DNA of 20,613 nt from an uncultured Fretibacterium sp. (GCA_937892105.1 CALAUZ010000101.1:1-20613); one strand, 5' to 3'. Positions 10,001 to 16,850 are shown, numbered from the stretch's first letter. The notes: generated by a model not told the origin, from the sequence alone. A program made the numbers and translations.

Positions 10001-11605
10001 TCCACTCGCTACTGTCATGGTGAATTGTTTTGACGCTGAACCTTTCGAGTTCGCGGCTTTTACAGTGAATGTATAGCCTCCTGCTCTCGCAGGTTTTCCC
10101 TTGAGCCTGCCATCTTGCGACAGACTGAGACCTACAGGCAGATCACCGCTTAATAACGTCCAGTTCAGAGGTCTGGCACCTTTTGCAGAAAACCTGATAT
10201 CATAGTCATCACTCACAATACCTTTTACCAGAGACGATGTTAATATCTGCGGAGGAAGGTTTGTGGCTGTCGTACTCTCCAAAACCTGCATTGCCTTCTT
10301 CACGTCAAGTAAACCATTCGCAGTGTAACTCTTTGCGTATTTCACGTTCGCTCCACTCTTGATGGCTGCTTTAATCTGTGATGCATTGGCCTCTGGGAAT
10401 ACTGACTTCAGCAGTGCAGCTGCACCAGCGACATGAGGTGTGGCCATTGATGTGCCGGTATATTTTTCGTACTTGTTGCCAGGAGTTGTGCTGAGTATCC
10501 CTGTGCCAGGTGCCGCAACGTCAACATAAGTCTTGCTGTAATTACTGCTTAAATCACTGGAATAGCTGGAATTATTCTGAGCATTGGCTACTACTATCAT
10601 ATTGTTGATATTGCGGAACGATGCAGGATATGCATAAGTGCCTTCTGGTGATGCTTTTCCTACTTCCGAGCTTTCATTGCCAGCCGCGACACATATAACT
10701 GCTTTGTTCTTATCGCTTAATGCCTTGAATGCCACCCACATGAAATTATTTTGGGAGATCATATCTTGCGGGCTTATGTCTATCCATCCGCCTAAAGATA
10801 AATTGACCGCAGCAATATTCATGTCGGGGTGTGCGTCAATGAGTTCGCAAAGGTAGTTCATCGCCTCAGTCGTCCATGCAAACTCACCGCTCCCATCGTC
10901 GCCAAGAACTTTCAAGGCAATTATCTTCGCTTTCCAGTTCACACCTGCAATGCCTTTGCTGTTGTTCCCAACTGCTGCAATAGTGCCTGCAACGTGGCTT
11001 CCATGTCCATATCTGTCGATATATTCCTGTATGTCAGATGTGGTGAAATTGCGGCTATAACCGTCAGACTCGAAATTACCGGCAATATCCTCGTGGTTGT
11101 ACGCAACTCCGCTATCCATGACAGCAACATAAACATTACTACCGCCAGTAATGCCTTCATTCCACAGCTTGTCGGCAGAAATTGCATGAATGCCCCAGAG
11201 CTGTGAATATTTTGCGTCATTTGGTGAACCTAAGGCATGGAGCTTGTAGTTCAGCGAAACAGACAACATTTCGGGATTTCTGCGCAGCTCATTCATAAGC
11301 TCACGTTCTGATTTCCCGCTGGCATGGAGAAGTACAAAACTCTGTCCTCCTGCCGCCGATAAAGCAGGATAAGTTTTTGCAACCTTAGCACCTGTCATGG
11401 CTGCAAATACGTTCATTCGTACTTTTTCAGCCATAGCACTGAACCCTGAAGTTCTCACTGTTCCGTATCTCCTGAAAGATACAAGGACATCACCAGGCAC
11501 AACTTCTGCGTTTTTCGGTGAAGTCTCTGCATATCCAGGAGATAAGATAAGCACACACATAATTACGGCAAGCATAAAAACTGCCGCTTTTTTGAGTGTA
11601 AACAT
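7100..11605 (-). CDS. Secreted subtilisin-family (S8) serine protease with about ten He_PIG-type Ig-like repeats
   Basis: The 1501-residue protein begins with a signal peptide (basic start, hydrophobic core to about residue 24, likely cleaved near YAE). Residues about 35-123 resemble a fervidolysin-type prodomain (VPGDVLVSFRRYG). The S8 catalytic domain (about 130-445) has the full triad: Asp164 in AVMDSGV, His201 in GHGSHVAGT, Ser386 in GTSMATPHVAG, with oxyanion Asn310 in VAAGNES. From about 453 to 1340 there are ten repeats of about 85-100 residues, each ending in variations on LPxGLxLxxxGxIxGTPTxAGTYxFTVxAxN, the putative-Ig (He_PIG) pattern. The last 155 residues are a non-repeat domain. 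I see no sortase motif or C-terminal anchor. It is probably an exported or surface protease; the repeats may extend it from the cell or bind glycans or proteins. ATG 11605 has an ideal GGAGGA at 11611-11616. Repeats 3-5 are more divergent than 7-9. Confidence 0.95.
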   Translation of the reverse strand: MFTLKKAAVFMLAVIMCVLILSPGYAETSPKNAEVVPGDVLVSFRRYGTVRTSGFSAMAEKVRMNVFAAMTGAKVAKTYPALSAAGGQSFVLLHASGKSERELMNELRRNPEMLSVSLNYKLHALGSPNDAKYSQLWGIHAISADKLWNEGITGGSNVYVAVMDSGVAYNHEDIAGNFESDGYSRNFTTSDIQEYIDRYGHGSHVAGTIAAVGNNSKGIAGVNWKAKIIALKVLGDDGSGEFAWTTEAMNYLCELIDAHPDMNIAAVNLSLGGWIDISPQDMISQNNFMWVAFKALSDKNKAVICVAAGNESSEVGKASPEGTYAYPASFRNINNMIVVANAQNNSSYSSDLSSNYSKTYVDVAAPGTGILSTTPGNKYEKYTGTSMATPHVAGAAALLKSVFPEANASQIKAAIKSGANVKYAKSYTANGLLDVKKAMQVLESTTATNLPPQILTSSLVKGIVSDDYDIRFSAKGARPLNWTLLSGDLPVGLSLSQDGRLKGKPARAGGYTFTVKAANSKGSASKQFTMTVASGKPEILTGDLPDGSIQSVYDGTLSAKGVKPITWSLSSGSLPPAFKLTSSGRISGAYSKPGTWTFTVKATNKIGSTTKKITLKIAGIAPSKYADYRFFATVGKPFTKKLEVIGTGPITWSVVSRPGFIRFSLPDGLTLNSSTGVITGTPKKPAPNSDYYNDGKNGMEHTGSGLITFKAENKEGYCLIDCVMVLNDPATSSDINILTDELPLCIEGIPYSTKLQASGSSPIQWSVARETMNNCNLPNGITLKNDGTISGKYTPKDPDLHYGASPILITAKSSKGAVSKYFDFHVVEVEKKALTETLPDAVKGKSYEHYIFTANILSYKVDIISGSLPEGMLFQPVNAGNYGGCITGTPSKAGTYTFTVRIDVGEANSFLVKEYKLTVRNAPVKPAITTTSLPNGTVKIPYNFVLSSSGTASIDWTITGLPSDIGGTIYGYITGTPTKAGNYNIEVNAKNSAGSATKTLTLRIGTGTAPKVATSSLTAGMKGKLYTAQLTASGVKPMTWSLSSGKLPKGLTLSSSGKISGTPTEAGTFSIKVTVNNIDGSGTKTLLLKVNNPVKPTITTSGLKTGTAGKAYSVQLAAQGTATITYSINSGKLPKGLTLSSSGKISGTPTEAGNFTIKIKAKNLAGYSVKTFKLKINAVKPTITKGAKLSSGALKRSYSVTLSASGTKPITWTKTSGSLPPGLRLANTGKITGTPTKAGTYSFVAKASNFGGSASRTFSITITKPAISGTFANGTVGSSYTRSVTVSGGTAPYKWTKLSGTLPAGLKLKYSGAKATLSGTPTKKGTYTFTLKATDKNNAAVTKSYTVRITEATSLRSLFTNSRTAMTGKSSYQTTAVNTTLPVITVQMLSGLTGTVTGQFILPVAVYVLSDDILEAYEGRDSDMVKVKANEPVTFIIGDWGVNVSSITVYVDDKAVEGVTVSGDGVFTLPAEMVHDDFKVNVKAWHEDIELVSEELYIISE
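8151..8476 (-). repeat. Near-identical block in He_PIG repeats 7 and 8 of the subtilase
   Basis: The 68 bases at 8151-8218 and at 8409-8476 match at 61 positions by my count. All differences are silent: both copies encode GKLPKGLTLSSSGKISGTP followed by TEA. Sequence on either side diverges sharply. The period is 258 bases, or 86 codons, one full repeat unit. Confidence 0.85.
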
Positions 11606-11650
11606 ATAAATCCTCCTAAAATATTATTGTGCCAAATATGAGATTTTTGT

Positions 11651-11678
11651 ATTCTACAATAATCATTGTAACATTCAA
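11651..11678 (-). promoter_or_regulatory. Putative subtilase promoter with inverted-repeat operator candidate
   Basis: On the minus strand TTGAAT (11673-11678) and TAGAAT (11651-11656) are separated by 16 bases, ahead of GGAGGA and ATG 11605. A perfect inverted repeat, TACAAT-AATC-ATTGTA in plus orientation (11655-11670), fills the spacer, so a bound protein would block RNA polymerase. I see no terminator between the MATE stop and this promoter, so some read-through from MATE is possible. Confidence 0.6.
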
Positions 11679-11688
11679 GTTATTAAAG

Positions 11689-13041
11689 CTATATCTTGCC
11701 ATTAAGTTCACGCAAACCGCTCCACGTAAACGGCACAGCAATCACAAACGTCAAACCATCAGCAACAGGCTGTGCGGAAATTATCCCCTCAAGCCCCCAG
11801 AACATTCTCCCGAAGTACAGCGCAAGTGCAAGCATAAAACCCTGACGCGATGCCGATAACGTTGTAGCACGTATAGTCTTGCGGGTATTCTGAAGGAACA
11901 TGTTGGACATCGTTACGAACGACACAGACCAGTACACCAGGCATTCACAACGGAGAGCCATCGACCCAAGCGATATCAGTTCCGCATCATCTGGCCGGAA
12001 CAACGCTATCACCCTCTCCGCAAACACATACCCCGTAATGCTCAGTACAGCACAGTATATCGTCGTAACTCCCACGCTGAACCAGAACGCACGCCTCACA
12101 CGGTCAAACTTTCGCGCCCCAAAGTTGAACCCGCATACAGGCTGGAAACCTTGCCCGAAACCAAGCACCATCGCCGTAGCAAACATAGTTACCCTGAACA
12201 CAATAGAGAGTGCCGCTATTGCCGTATCACCATAAAACCCCGCAAGATGGTTCATGTATGCCATTGAAATGCTTGCAAGACCCTGCCGCCCCAACGCTGG
12301 AAGCCCTCCCGCTGTAATCTCCCTGTAATGCGCAAAACATGGCCTGAAACTGCGTATACTCACAGGAATACCGTCCTTGCGTCCAGAAAGCCTCACCAGA
12401 ATAACGAAGCTCAACATTTGTGATATCATCGTGGCAAGTGATGCACCTGATACGCCCATTCCGAAGATGAATATAAATATTGGGTCGAGTATGATGTTCA
12501 GCAAAGCTCCGGCCGTAATTCCCATCATTGAGATAAAAGCGTTGCCCTGAAATCTCATCTGGTTATTCATTACGAATGACGACATTATGAACGGTGTGCC
12601 AAGCAATATATATCTGAAGTATGCGCGGGCATATGGCATTATTGTCTCAGTTGAACCGAGAAGGGTTAAAGCCTCGTCCATGAATACAAAGCCGAAACAT
12701 GCAATCGTTATCCCAGTGAACAATGACGTGAAGAAGCCTGTTGCCGCTATGAGTTCAGCATTATCCCTGTCCCTTGCTCCTAATGCCCGTGAAATGTAGT
12801 TTGCGCTGCCCTGTCCAAAGAAGAACGCTATAGCCTGGATTAAAGCCATGTACGGGAATATTACTCCTACAGCAGCAGGAGATTGTACATCAAGCCCTGA
12901 AACATAGAATGTGTCGGCCATGTTGTATATTGCGCTTATCATCATTGTGATTATGGAGGGGACTGCGAGACGGCATACTAACTTGCTTACGGGCTTTGTG
13001 GTCATCATTATGAGCTTTTCATCTTGGGCTGTACTGTGCAT
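11689..13041 (-). CDS. MATE family multidrug/metabolite exporter
   Basis: This 450-residue membrane protein has about 12 predicted hydrophobic segments in two related halves. The N-terminal half opens with the typical IYNMADTFYVSGL segment (residues 38-50); the second half has GFGQGFQPVCGFNFGARKFD, the matching MATE signature. MATE transporters are Na+ or H+ antiporters that expel cationic drugs or metabolites across the inner membrane. The substrate cannot be read from sequence; the branch looks like the DinF/NorM-like MATEs common in anaerobes. ATG 13041 has AGGAG (complement of 13051-13055) nine bases upstream. A perfect TATAAT on the minus strand lies at 13076-13081. It is divergent from the sugar transferase gene and lies upstream of the subtilase gene in the same direction. 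Confidence 0.95.
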   Translation of the reverse strand: MHSTAQDEKLIMMTTKPVSKLVCRLAVPSIITMMISAIYNMADTFYVSGLDVQSPAAVGVIFPYMALIQAIAFFFGQGSANYISRALGARDRDNAELIAATGFFTSLFTGITIACFGFVFMDEALTLLGSTETIMPYARAYFRYILLGTPFIMSSFVMNNQMRFQGNAFISMMGITAGALLNIILDPIFIFIFGMGVSGASLATMISQMLSFVILVRLSGRKDGIPVSIRSFRPCFAHYREITAGGLPALGRQGLASISMAYMNHLAGFYGDTAIAALSIVFRVTMFATAMVLGFGQGFQPVCGFNFGARKFDRVRRAFWFSVGVTTIYCAVLSITGYVFAERVIALFRPDDAELISLGSMALRCECLVYWSVSFVTMSNMFLQNTRKTIRATTLSASRQGFMLALALYFGRMFWGLEGIISAQPVADGLTFVIAVPFTWSGLRELNGKI

Positions 13042-13075
13042 GTATTAATTCTCCTGTCTAATGGTAAGTGTGTTC

Positions 13076-13081
13076 ATTATA
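13076..13081 (-). promoter_or_regulatory. -10 element for the MATE gene
   Basis: The complement of 13076-13081 reads TATAAT, 34 bases before the MATE start codon. The hexamer 17 bases upstream is a poor -35. It lies only 22 bases from the -10 of the divergent sugar transferase gene, so the two promoters share one short stretch. Confidence 0.45.
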
Positions 13082-13100
13082 AACCGCAAGCACATTTTCA

Positions 13101-13109
13101 TGATATACT
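13101..13109 (+). promoter_or_regulatory. Extended -10 promoter of the sugar transferase gene
   Basis: TGATATACT matches the extended -10 consensus TGnTATAAT with one change. The expected transcription start is near 13116, four bases before ATG 13120. No ribosome binding site lies between. Confidence 0.5.
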
Positions 13110-13119
13110 CTTAAATATT

Positions 13120-14445
13120 ATGACTAATCGCAAAAATTTTATCAGAACTTTATTGGCATTATTACAGGCCGCTGTTGACGTAACTGTTTACTGGCTGGGT
13201 TTTGGGCTGATTATGATGTGGTACTTTTCCGGAAAAAACTCATTCATCTTAACGTACGGACTTAAAATATTTTTTACAGGCACTATGCTTATCGTCTTCT
13301 ATTTCAACTCACTGTACAGCTTCAAAAACTGGATATTATGGGACGAGATAAAGGCAGTAATAAAATCTTCGCTTCTTATTCTCCTTGTGATAATCCTATA
13401 CCTTTACTCACAGAAGTTTGAACTTTCACGATTTATATTGGCTGCAGGCATAATAATATTCGTTCCATTGTGCATTATAGAACGTTACGTGTTAAGGCGT
13501 TTGCTATTTGCAATGAACATACTGGCAACGAACATAATAATTCTTGGCGCAGGAAAAACAGGAGAGATATTCGCGGAAAAAATAATATCCTATCCCTTTA
13601 CGGCCTGCAAAGTTGCCGGTTTTCTTGACGATGACCCGGAAAAACAGGGGAAAATCATCGCGGGCTTTCCTGTTCTCGGAACACTTGAAGACTTCATCAA
13701 TATATACATGGCATATGACATTGACGAGGCTGCTGTGGCAATCTCTACGGCATCTCGCAGTTTACTGGCACACATTCTCGACATCGTGGAGTTTCACGTC
13801 AGGCAGGTACATTACATTCCGGATATGTACATGCTGACAACGTTTTCATCATCAGTACGGGACGTTGGGGGAATGCCGCTTATAGCAGCGTCGCAGGGAC
13901 TTATGAGGCCGATTAACAGGAAGATAAAGAACATTACGGATTACATTGGGGCATTGGCAGCGGTAATAATGTTTTCACCGTTCATGATATGGGCTGCATG
14001 GAAGATAAAGCATGATGACGGAGGAAATGTACTATCATCATTGGAACGTGCCGGATTTCACACTGATACGTTCACGATGTACAAATTCAGGACGAGTTAC
14101 ACTGGACGCAAGGGCTTGACGAAAACGGGAAAGTTATTGCGGCGGCTGTATATTGACGAACTGCCACAGCTTTTCAACGTTCTGAAAGGAGAGATGAGCT
14201 TGGTTGGGCCAATGCCATTGTCCATTACGGCTTTGCGGAGGGCATACGGAGAGGAGATGGCGGGGAAGATATGTCTTGTAAAGCCTGGAATTACAGGTTT
14301 CTGGCAGATAAGCGGCAAGATGGAGAACGACAAGGATATACGTTCGGAGATGAATTTATTTTACATACGCAACTGGTCTTTATGGCTTGACTTCGTAATA
14401 CTTATCAGGACAATCATAATTATATTCACACGCAAAAGGTCTTAA
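13120..14445 (+). CDS. Polyprenyl-phosphate sugar-1-phosphate transferase (WbaP/WcaJ-type bacterial sugar transferase)
   Basis: Such enzymes transfer a sugar-1-phosphate to undecaprenyl phosphate, starting a capsule, exopolysaccharide or O-antigen repeat. The 441 residues contain N-terminal membrane helices (about 10-130), a Rossmann-like domain with IILGAGKTGE (141-149) and FLDDDPEKQG, and a C-terminal transferase domain from about 265. The latter has a membrane segment ending in SPF, the MYKFRTSY motif, YIDELPQLFNVLKGEMSLVG with Asp346-Glu347, and KPGITGFWQISGK. The usual GPRP motif reads GPMP (Met365 instead of Arg), and the segment between KFRT and the LRR helix is short. The frame is open from 13024, but that start lies inside the MATE promoter region; ATG 13120 fits an extended -10 at 13101-13109. 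No other glycan genes are in the window. Confidence 0.92.
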   Translation: MTNRKNFIRTLLALLQAAVDVTVYWLGFGLIMMWYFSGKNSFILTYGLKIFFTGTMLIVFYFNSLYSFKNWILWDEIKAVIKSSLLILLVIILYLYSQKFELSRFILAAGIIIFVPLCIIERYVLRRLLFAMNILATNIIILGAGKTGEIFAEKIISYPFTACKVAGFLDDDPEKQGKIIAGFPVLGTLEDFINIYMAYDIDEAAVAISTASRSLLAHILDIVEFHVRQVHYIPDMYMLTTFSSSVRDVGGMPLIAASQGLMRPINRKIKNITDYIGALAAVIMFSPFMIWAAWKIKHDDGGNVLSSLERAGFHTDTFTMYKFRTSYTGRKGLTKTGKLLRRLYIDELPQLFNVLKGEMSLVGPMPLSITALRRAYGEEMAGKICLVKPGITGFWQISGKMENDKDIRSEMNLFYIRNWSLWLDFVILIRTIIIIFTRKRS

Positions 14446-14513
14446 CACAATTCCGTATCGAACTTTCTGCTTCACGCTGTTCATGCCATATTATCTTAGA
14501 GGTAATTTATCCA

Positions 14514-14547
14514 TAAAAAAACTCCCCTGCATGTTTCAGCAGAGGAG
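14514..14547 (-). terminator. Intrinsic terminator after the 14563-15132 gene
   Basis: On the minus strand, 14547-14539 pairs with 14530-14522 (nine positions, one mismatch), followed by seven T from 14521-14515. The plus side has no T-run, so it serves the minus-strand gene. The rest of the 14446-14562 gap shows no clear terminator for the sugar transferase. Confidence 0.8.
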
Positions 14548-14562
14548 CAAGATAAATCCCTA

Positions 14563-15132
14563 CTAGTTGGCTTTCTTTGCACGCACTACCCTTTTCGCAG
14601 GGACTGTGCTGCTGGCCTTCTTCGTTGTTGTGGCTGACTTTGCCGGAGCTGATGAAGCCGCAACGCTCTTTCCAAGCGCATAGCTCACGCCCTTTGCGGG
14701 GATTGATCCGGCAGGTATCGCCGCAAACGTCTTCTGGGTTGCCTCAGTGCTTCCGTCATATTCCGTGCCGTGAATGAGGTTGCCCAGCATGTCGTAATGC
14801 CTGAGATAGTTCATCGCAAACTGTTTCCCGTCAGGCGTGTACTCGTATCTGTACTCTGTGAAGTAAAGGCTTCCGGCTACTTCGGGGGTGATTGCGAACT
14901 TCGACATAAGAAGCTCTATCGTCTCATTCTTTATTGTCGTGTTCGTGTAGTACTTTCTGGAGACTGCAAAGGGCACTCCATCGGAATCCTTGCCGTAATC
15001 GAGGAGATACCATGTCATCTTGTTCTTGTCCTGTCCGAGTGATTTCTGCTTTGCCGCGTCCCATGCCATTGATGGAACAGCCATTACTGCGATGATGCCG
15101 ATGATTAAAGCGCATACTGCAAATTTTTTCAT
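14563..15132 (-). CDS. Exported protein of unknown function with Lys/Ala-rich C-terminal tail
   Basis: The frame is open from 15183, but I choose ATG 15132: it starts a classical signal peptide (MKKFAVCALIIGIIAVMAVP, likely cut after SMA) and lies downstream of an extended -10 at 15172-15180, which the 15183 start precedes. That gives 189 residues. The mature part has a compact domain rich in Tyr and charged residues, with MTWYLLDYGKDSDGVPFAVS and LYFTEYRYEYTPDGKQF. The last 35 or so residues are low-complexity Ala/Ser/Thr/Lys and end in RVVRAKKAN, histone-like and strongly basic. I recognise no family. The basic tail could bind an acidic envelope polymer, which is speculation. The ribosome binding site is weak (GAAAGG, 15 bases away). 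It follows the glycosidase-type gene in the same direction, 56 bases on. Confidence 0.75.
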   Translation of the reverse strand: MKKFAVCALIIGIIAVMAVPSMAWDAAKQKSLGQDKNKMTWYLLDYGKDSDGVPFAVSRKYYTNTTIKNETIELLMSKFAITPEVAGSLYFTEYRYEYTPDGKQFAMNYLRHYDMLGNLIHGTEYDGSTEATQKTFAAIPAGSIPAKGVSYALGKSVAASSAPAKSATTTKKASSTVPAKRVVRAKKAN

Positions 15133-15171
15133 GATTATTACGCACAGCCTTTCATGTTTTTTATCGCGGTT

Positions 15172-15180
15172 ATTGTAACA
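15172..15180 (-). promoter_or_regulatory. Extended -10 promoter for the 14563-15132 gene
   Basis: The minus strand reads TGTTACAAT, a good extended -10. The expected start lies near 15165, giving a leader of about 33 bases to ATG 15132. No clear -35 is visible in the end of the upstream gene. Confidence 0.45.
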
Positions 15181-15188
15181 CATCTCGA

Positions 15189-16658
15189 CTAATACGGTAC
15201 AGCACCAAGAGCATAGCTTATTCTCCGTTCGTAGCCGTCAGATGGGATATTGTATATTTTTCCGTCAATGATTATCTCAGTTGAACCTCCGCCGTCAAGG
15301 TTCAAAGCATAGAGAAGCCCCTGACCGCTCATAATCTCCGTTAGCTCGCTTATAGTTGCCCCTGAAGAATGCATACCGTTCCTCCCGTCTACAACCATAA
15401 ATACCCATGAACCTTCAGCGTTCAGGCCCACAGCAGATCTGGGGTGTCTCGCCGAAATAAAGCCGCTGTTGAAACTCTCCTCATATCTTGCAGGTCTCCC
15501 ATCATCTATGAGCATAGGCCCCGCCTGTATTACATTGCTCATCTCAGGCCAATAGTTCGCCTCTTCAGTGCCTTCCGCAACAGCAAACATTGCCTCATCA
15601 TCATTGTTCCACGCCATGCAGCCTCGCATATCATATGGCATAGAGTAATTCCTTCCGTTTACCCTTAGCGCACCTATAGGGAAACCTTTGCCGCCCTTCT
15701 GAGTTCCGAAAAATCCAGCGTTAATTGCCGCGCTTACGCTGTTCTGGGAGCATATGGCAGTAAGTGTACGCAATTCGCTTGGCCCGTTATGAGATGCCAC
15801 AGGTGCAATGCGGAAATAGCTTGGGTCTATAACTAGCATTATCCAGAAACGCGGGACTATTCGAGTTTTAGGATTTGTCATTGAAGGCAATACTCTTGTT
15901 GTGAGACCTCTTGCCTTTGCAATAGCCTCAAGCCTCCGTATGTCGCCGTAATCTTCGAGCTTCTGGCTTCTTACGCTGTAGCTTCCGTTCACACCTGCTA
16001 TGCTCATCTCGTAGCCTTCAGATTTCAGCGAGTTCTTGAAGTATTCTGCCGCAGTTTTGGACTTTATGCCGTCAGCGTAAAACCTCCATGACGGTATACC
16101 GGAAGGCACTCCCTCTCGGTGAATATGAACACGGAGACCTTTAACCGGATTGCGAATGATGTCGAGAGTGAAGTTACGGGACGCGCTGCCTAAACGCTGA
16201 AGTATTGTGCGCACTTCCTGAAGTTTGAGCGTTGTAGCTCCTGCGAATTTGCCGCCCTTGAAGTCTGATTTTGGGAATATGGGAGGGTTCATGTTTGACG
16301 CAATGACAAGACAGCCCCGCTCAAACGCAGTAAGGTTCTTCTCGTCCTTGAAGCCTGTGGGGTAATCCGTGAGAAGTCCGGCCTCAAACGTCATTCCCAA
16401 ACTCTCAATACACCACCTCAATGCTTCCCGCCTCGTAACCTGGCCGTCCATTTTGTTCACAGTGTCAGAGACATAGCCAGTTCTGAGGAGGAAGCCTGGA
16501 GCGTCATTATAGGGTGCTTCGGGTGAACTTCCCCAGTCTATTCCGCGTGCCGCAAGGAGACCGGTCAGGAACTCATACCTTGTTGCTCCTGATGATATGC
16601 CTGCACTGAGCAGCAGTATCAATATTGCAATGCTGTAACGCCTGAAAGTTTTTGACAT
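15189..16658 (-). CDS. Exported SLH/SPOR-like/phosphodiester glycosidase (NAGPA) family protein
   Basis: This 489-residue protein starts with a signal peptide (to about residue 24, ISSGA). Residues 27-90 fit an S-layer homology unit (RYEFLTGLLAARGI, then VTRREALRWCIESLGM), with a weaker second unit to about 157. Residues 187-257 look SPOR-like: IPSWRFYADGIKSKTAAEYF, then an alpha/beta pattern ending in ARGLTTRVL. From about 270 to the end is the phosphodiester glycosidase (NAGPA, DUF2233-type) domain: AINAGFFGTQKGGKGFPIGA, RHPRSAVGLNAEG, VVDGRNGMHSSGATISEL and LNLDGGGSTEIII. The human relative removes GlcNAc from a phosphodiester; bacterial members are thought to act on envelope glycans, but the substrate here is unknown. 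SLH units suggest attachment to peptidoglycan or its polymers, SPOR to denuded glycan strands. The ribosome binding site is GAGGT, 11 bases before ATG 16658. Confidence 0.88.
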   Translation of the reverse strand: MSKTFRRYSIAILILLLSAGISSGATRYEFLTGLLAARGIDWGSSPEAPYNDAPGFLLRTGYVSDTVNKMDGQVTRREALRWCIESLGMTFEAGLLTDYPTGFKDEKNLTAFERGCLVIASNMNPPIFPKSDFKGGKFAGATTLKLQEVRTILQRLGSASRNFTLDIIRNPVKGLRVHIHREGVPSGIPSWRFYADGIKSKTAAEYFKNSLKSEGYEMSIAGVNGSYSVRSQKLEDYGDIRRLEAIAKARGLTTRVLPSMTNPKTRIVPRFWIMLVIDPSYFRIAPVASHNGPSELRTLTAICSQNSVSAAINAGFFGTQKGGKGFPIGALRVNGRNYSMPYDMRGCMAWNNDDEAMFAVAEGTEEANYWPEMSNVIQAGPMLIDDGRPARYEESFNSGFISARHPRSAVGLNAEGSWVFMVVDGRNGMHSSGATISELTEIMSGQGLLYALNLDGGGSTEIIIDGKIYNIPSDGYERRISYALGAVPY

Positions 16659-16697
16659 TAAGAATTAATACCTCGCAATCAAAATTTTTGTGAAACC

Positions 16698-16706
16698 TGC
16701 TATAAT
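16698..16706 (+). promoter_or_regulatory. Perfect extended -10 promoter for the structured RNA candidate
   Basis: TGCTATAAT is an exact extended -10 match. Transcription would start near 16713, one base before the 5' arm of the closing stem. On the opposite strand TGGTAAATT (complement of 16704-16712) overlaps it and could be an extended -10 for the SLH/glycosidase gene, in which case the two promoters would compete. Confidence 0.6.
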
Positions 16707-16707
16707 T

Positions 16708-16850
16708 TACCACATGCCCCTGCGGGATACGTGATATTGATTAAGTTCTGAGCCAACACTCGCTTCTATCCAGGCTAATGCCGCAGACTTCATGTCGTTT
16801 TAGGGACGGGTCAGAACACTCACTACACGGTCTCTGCGGAGGCATTATTT
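16708..16850 (+). ncRNA. Candidate 6S-like structured RNA
   Basis: The stretch codes for no protein I can support and folds on paper into one long hairpin of about 140 nt. The closing stem pairs 16714-16726 with 16833-16845 (12 of 13 positions, with G-U pairs). An open bubble follows, 18 nt on the 5' side (16727-16744) and 15 nt on the 3' side (16818-16832). Then GTTCTGAGCC (16745-16754) pairs with GGGTCAGAAC (16808-16817) at 9 of 10 positions. The apical arm adds TCC/GGA, CTAA/TTAG and GAC/GTC pairs up to a loop at 16789-16793. Closing stem, large central bubble and apical arm is the architecture of 6S RNA, the RNA polymerase-binding regulator. The end CTGCGG-A-GGCAT also resembles the conserved 3' end of enterobacterial 6S RNA, as I remember it. 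The length is on the short side. An unrelated structured small RNA is the main alternative. Confidence 0.45.

Noticed and set aside
13024..13119. Upstream start for the sugar transferase
   Set aside because: It would begin inside the divergent MATE coding end and promoter, and the extra 32 residues are not hydrophobic family sequence.
14522..14547. Two-way terminator serving the sugar transferase
   Set aside because: On the plus strand the stem is followed by CAAGATAAAT with no T-run, so only the minus-strand direction is supported.
15133..15183. ATG 15183 as start of the exported 189-residue protein
   Set aside because: It would put 17 charged residues before a perfect signal peptide and lies upstream of the extended -10 at 15172-15180.
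16708..16850. Miniature transposable element
   Set aside because: The long inverted repeat could suggest one, but I see no target duplication, the arms are interrupted by an ordered bubble, and a promoter sits exactly at the 5' arm.
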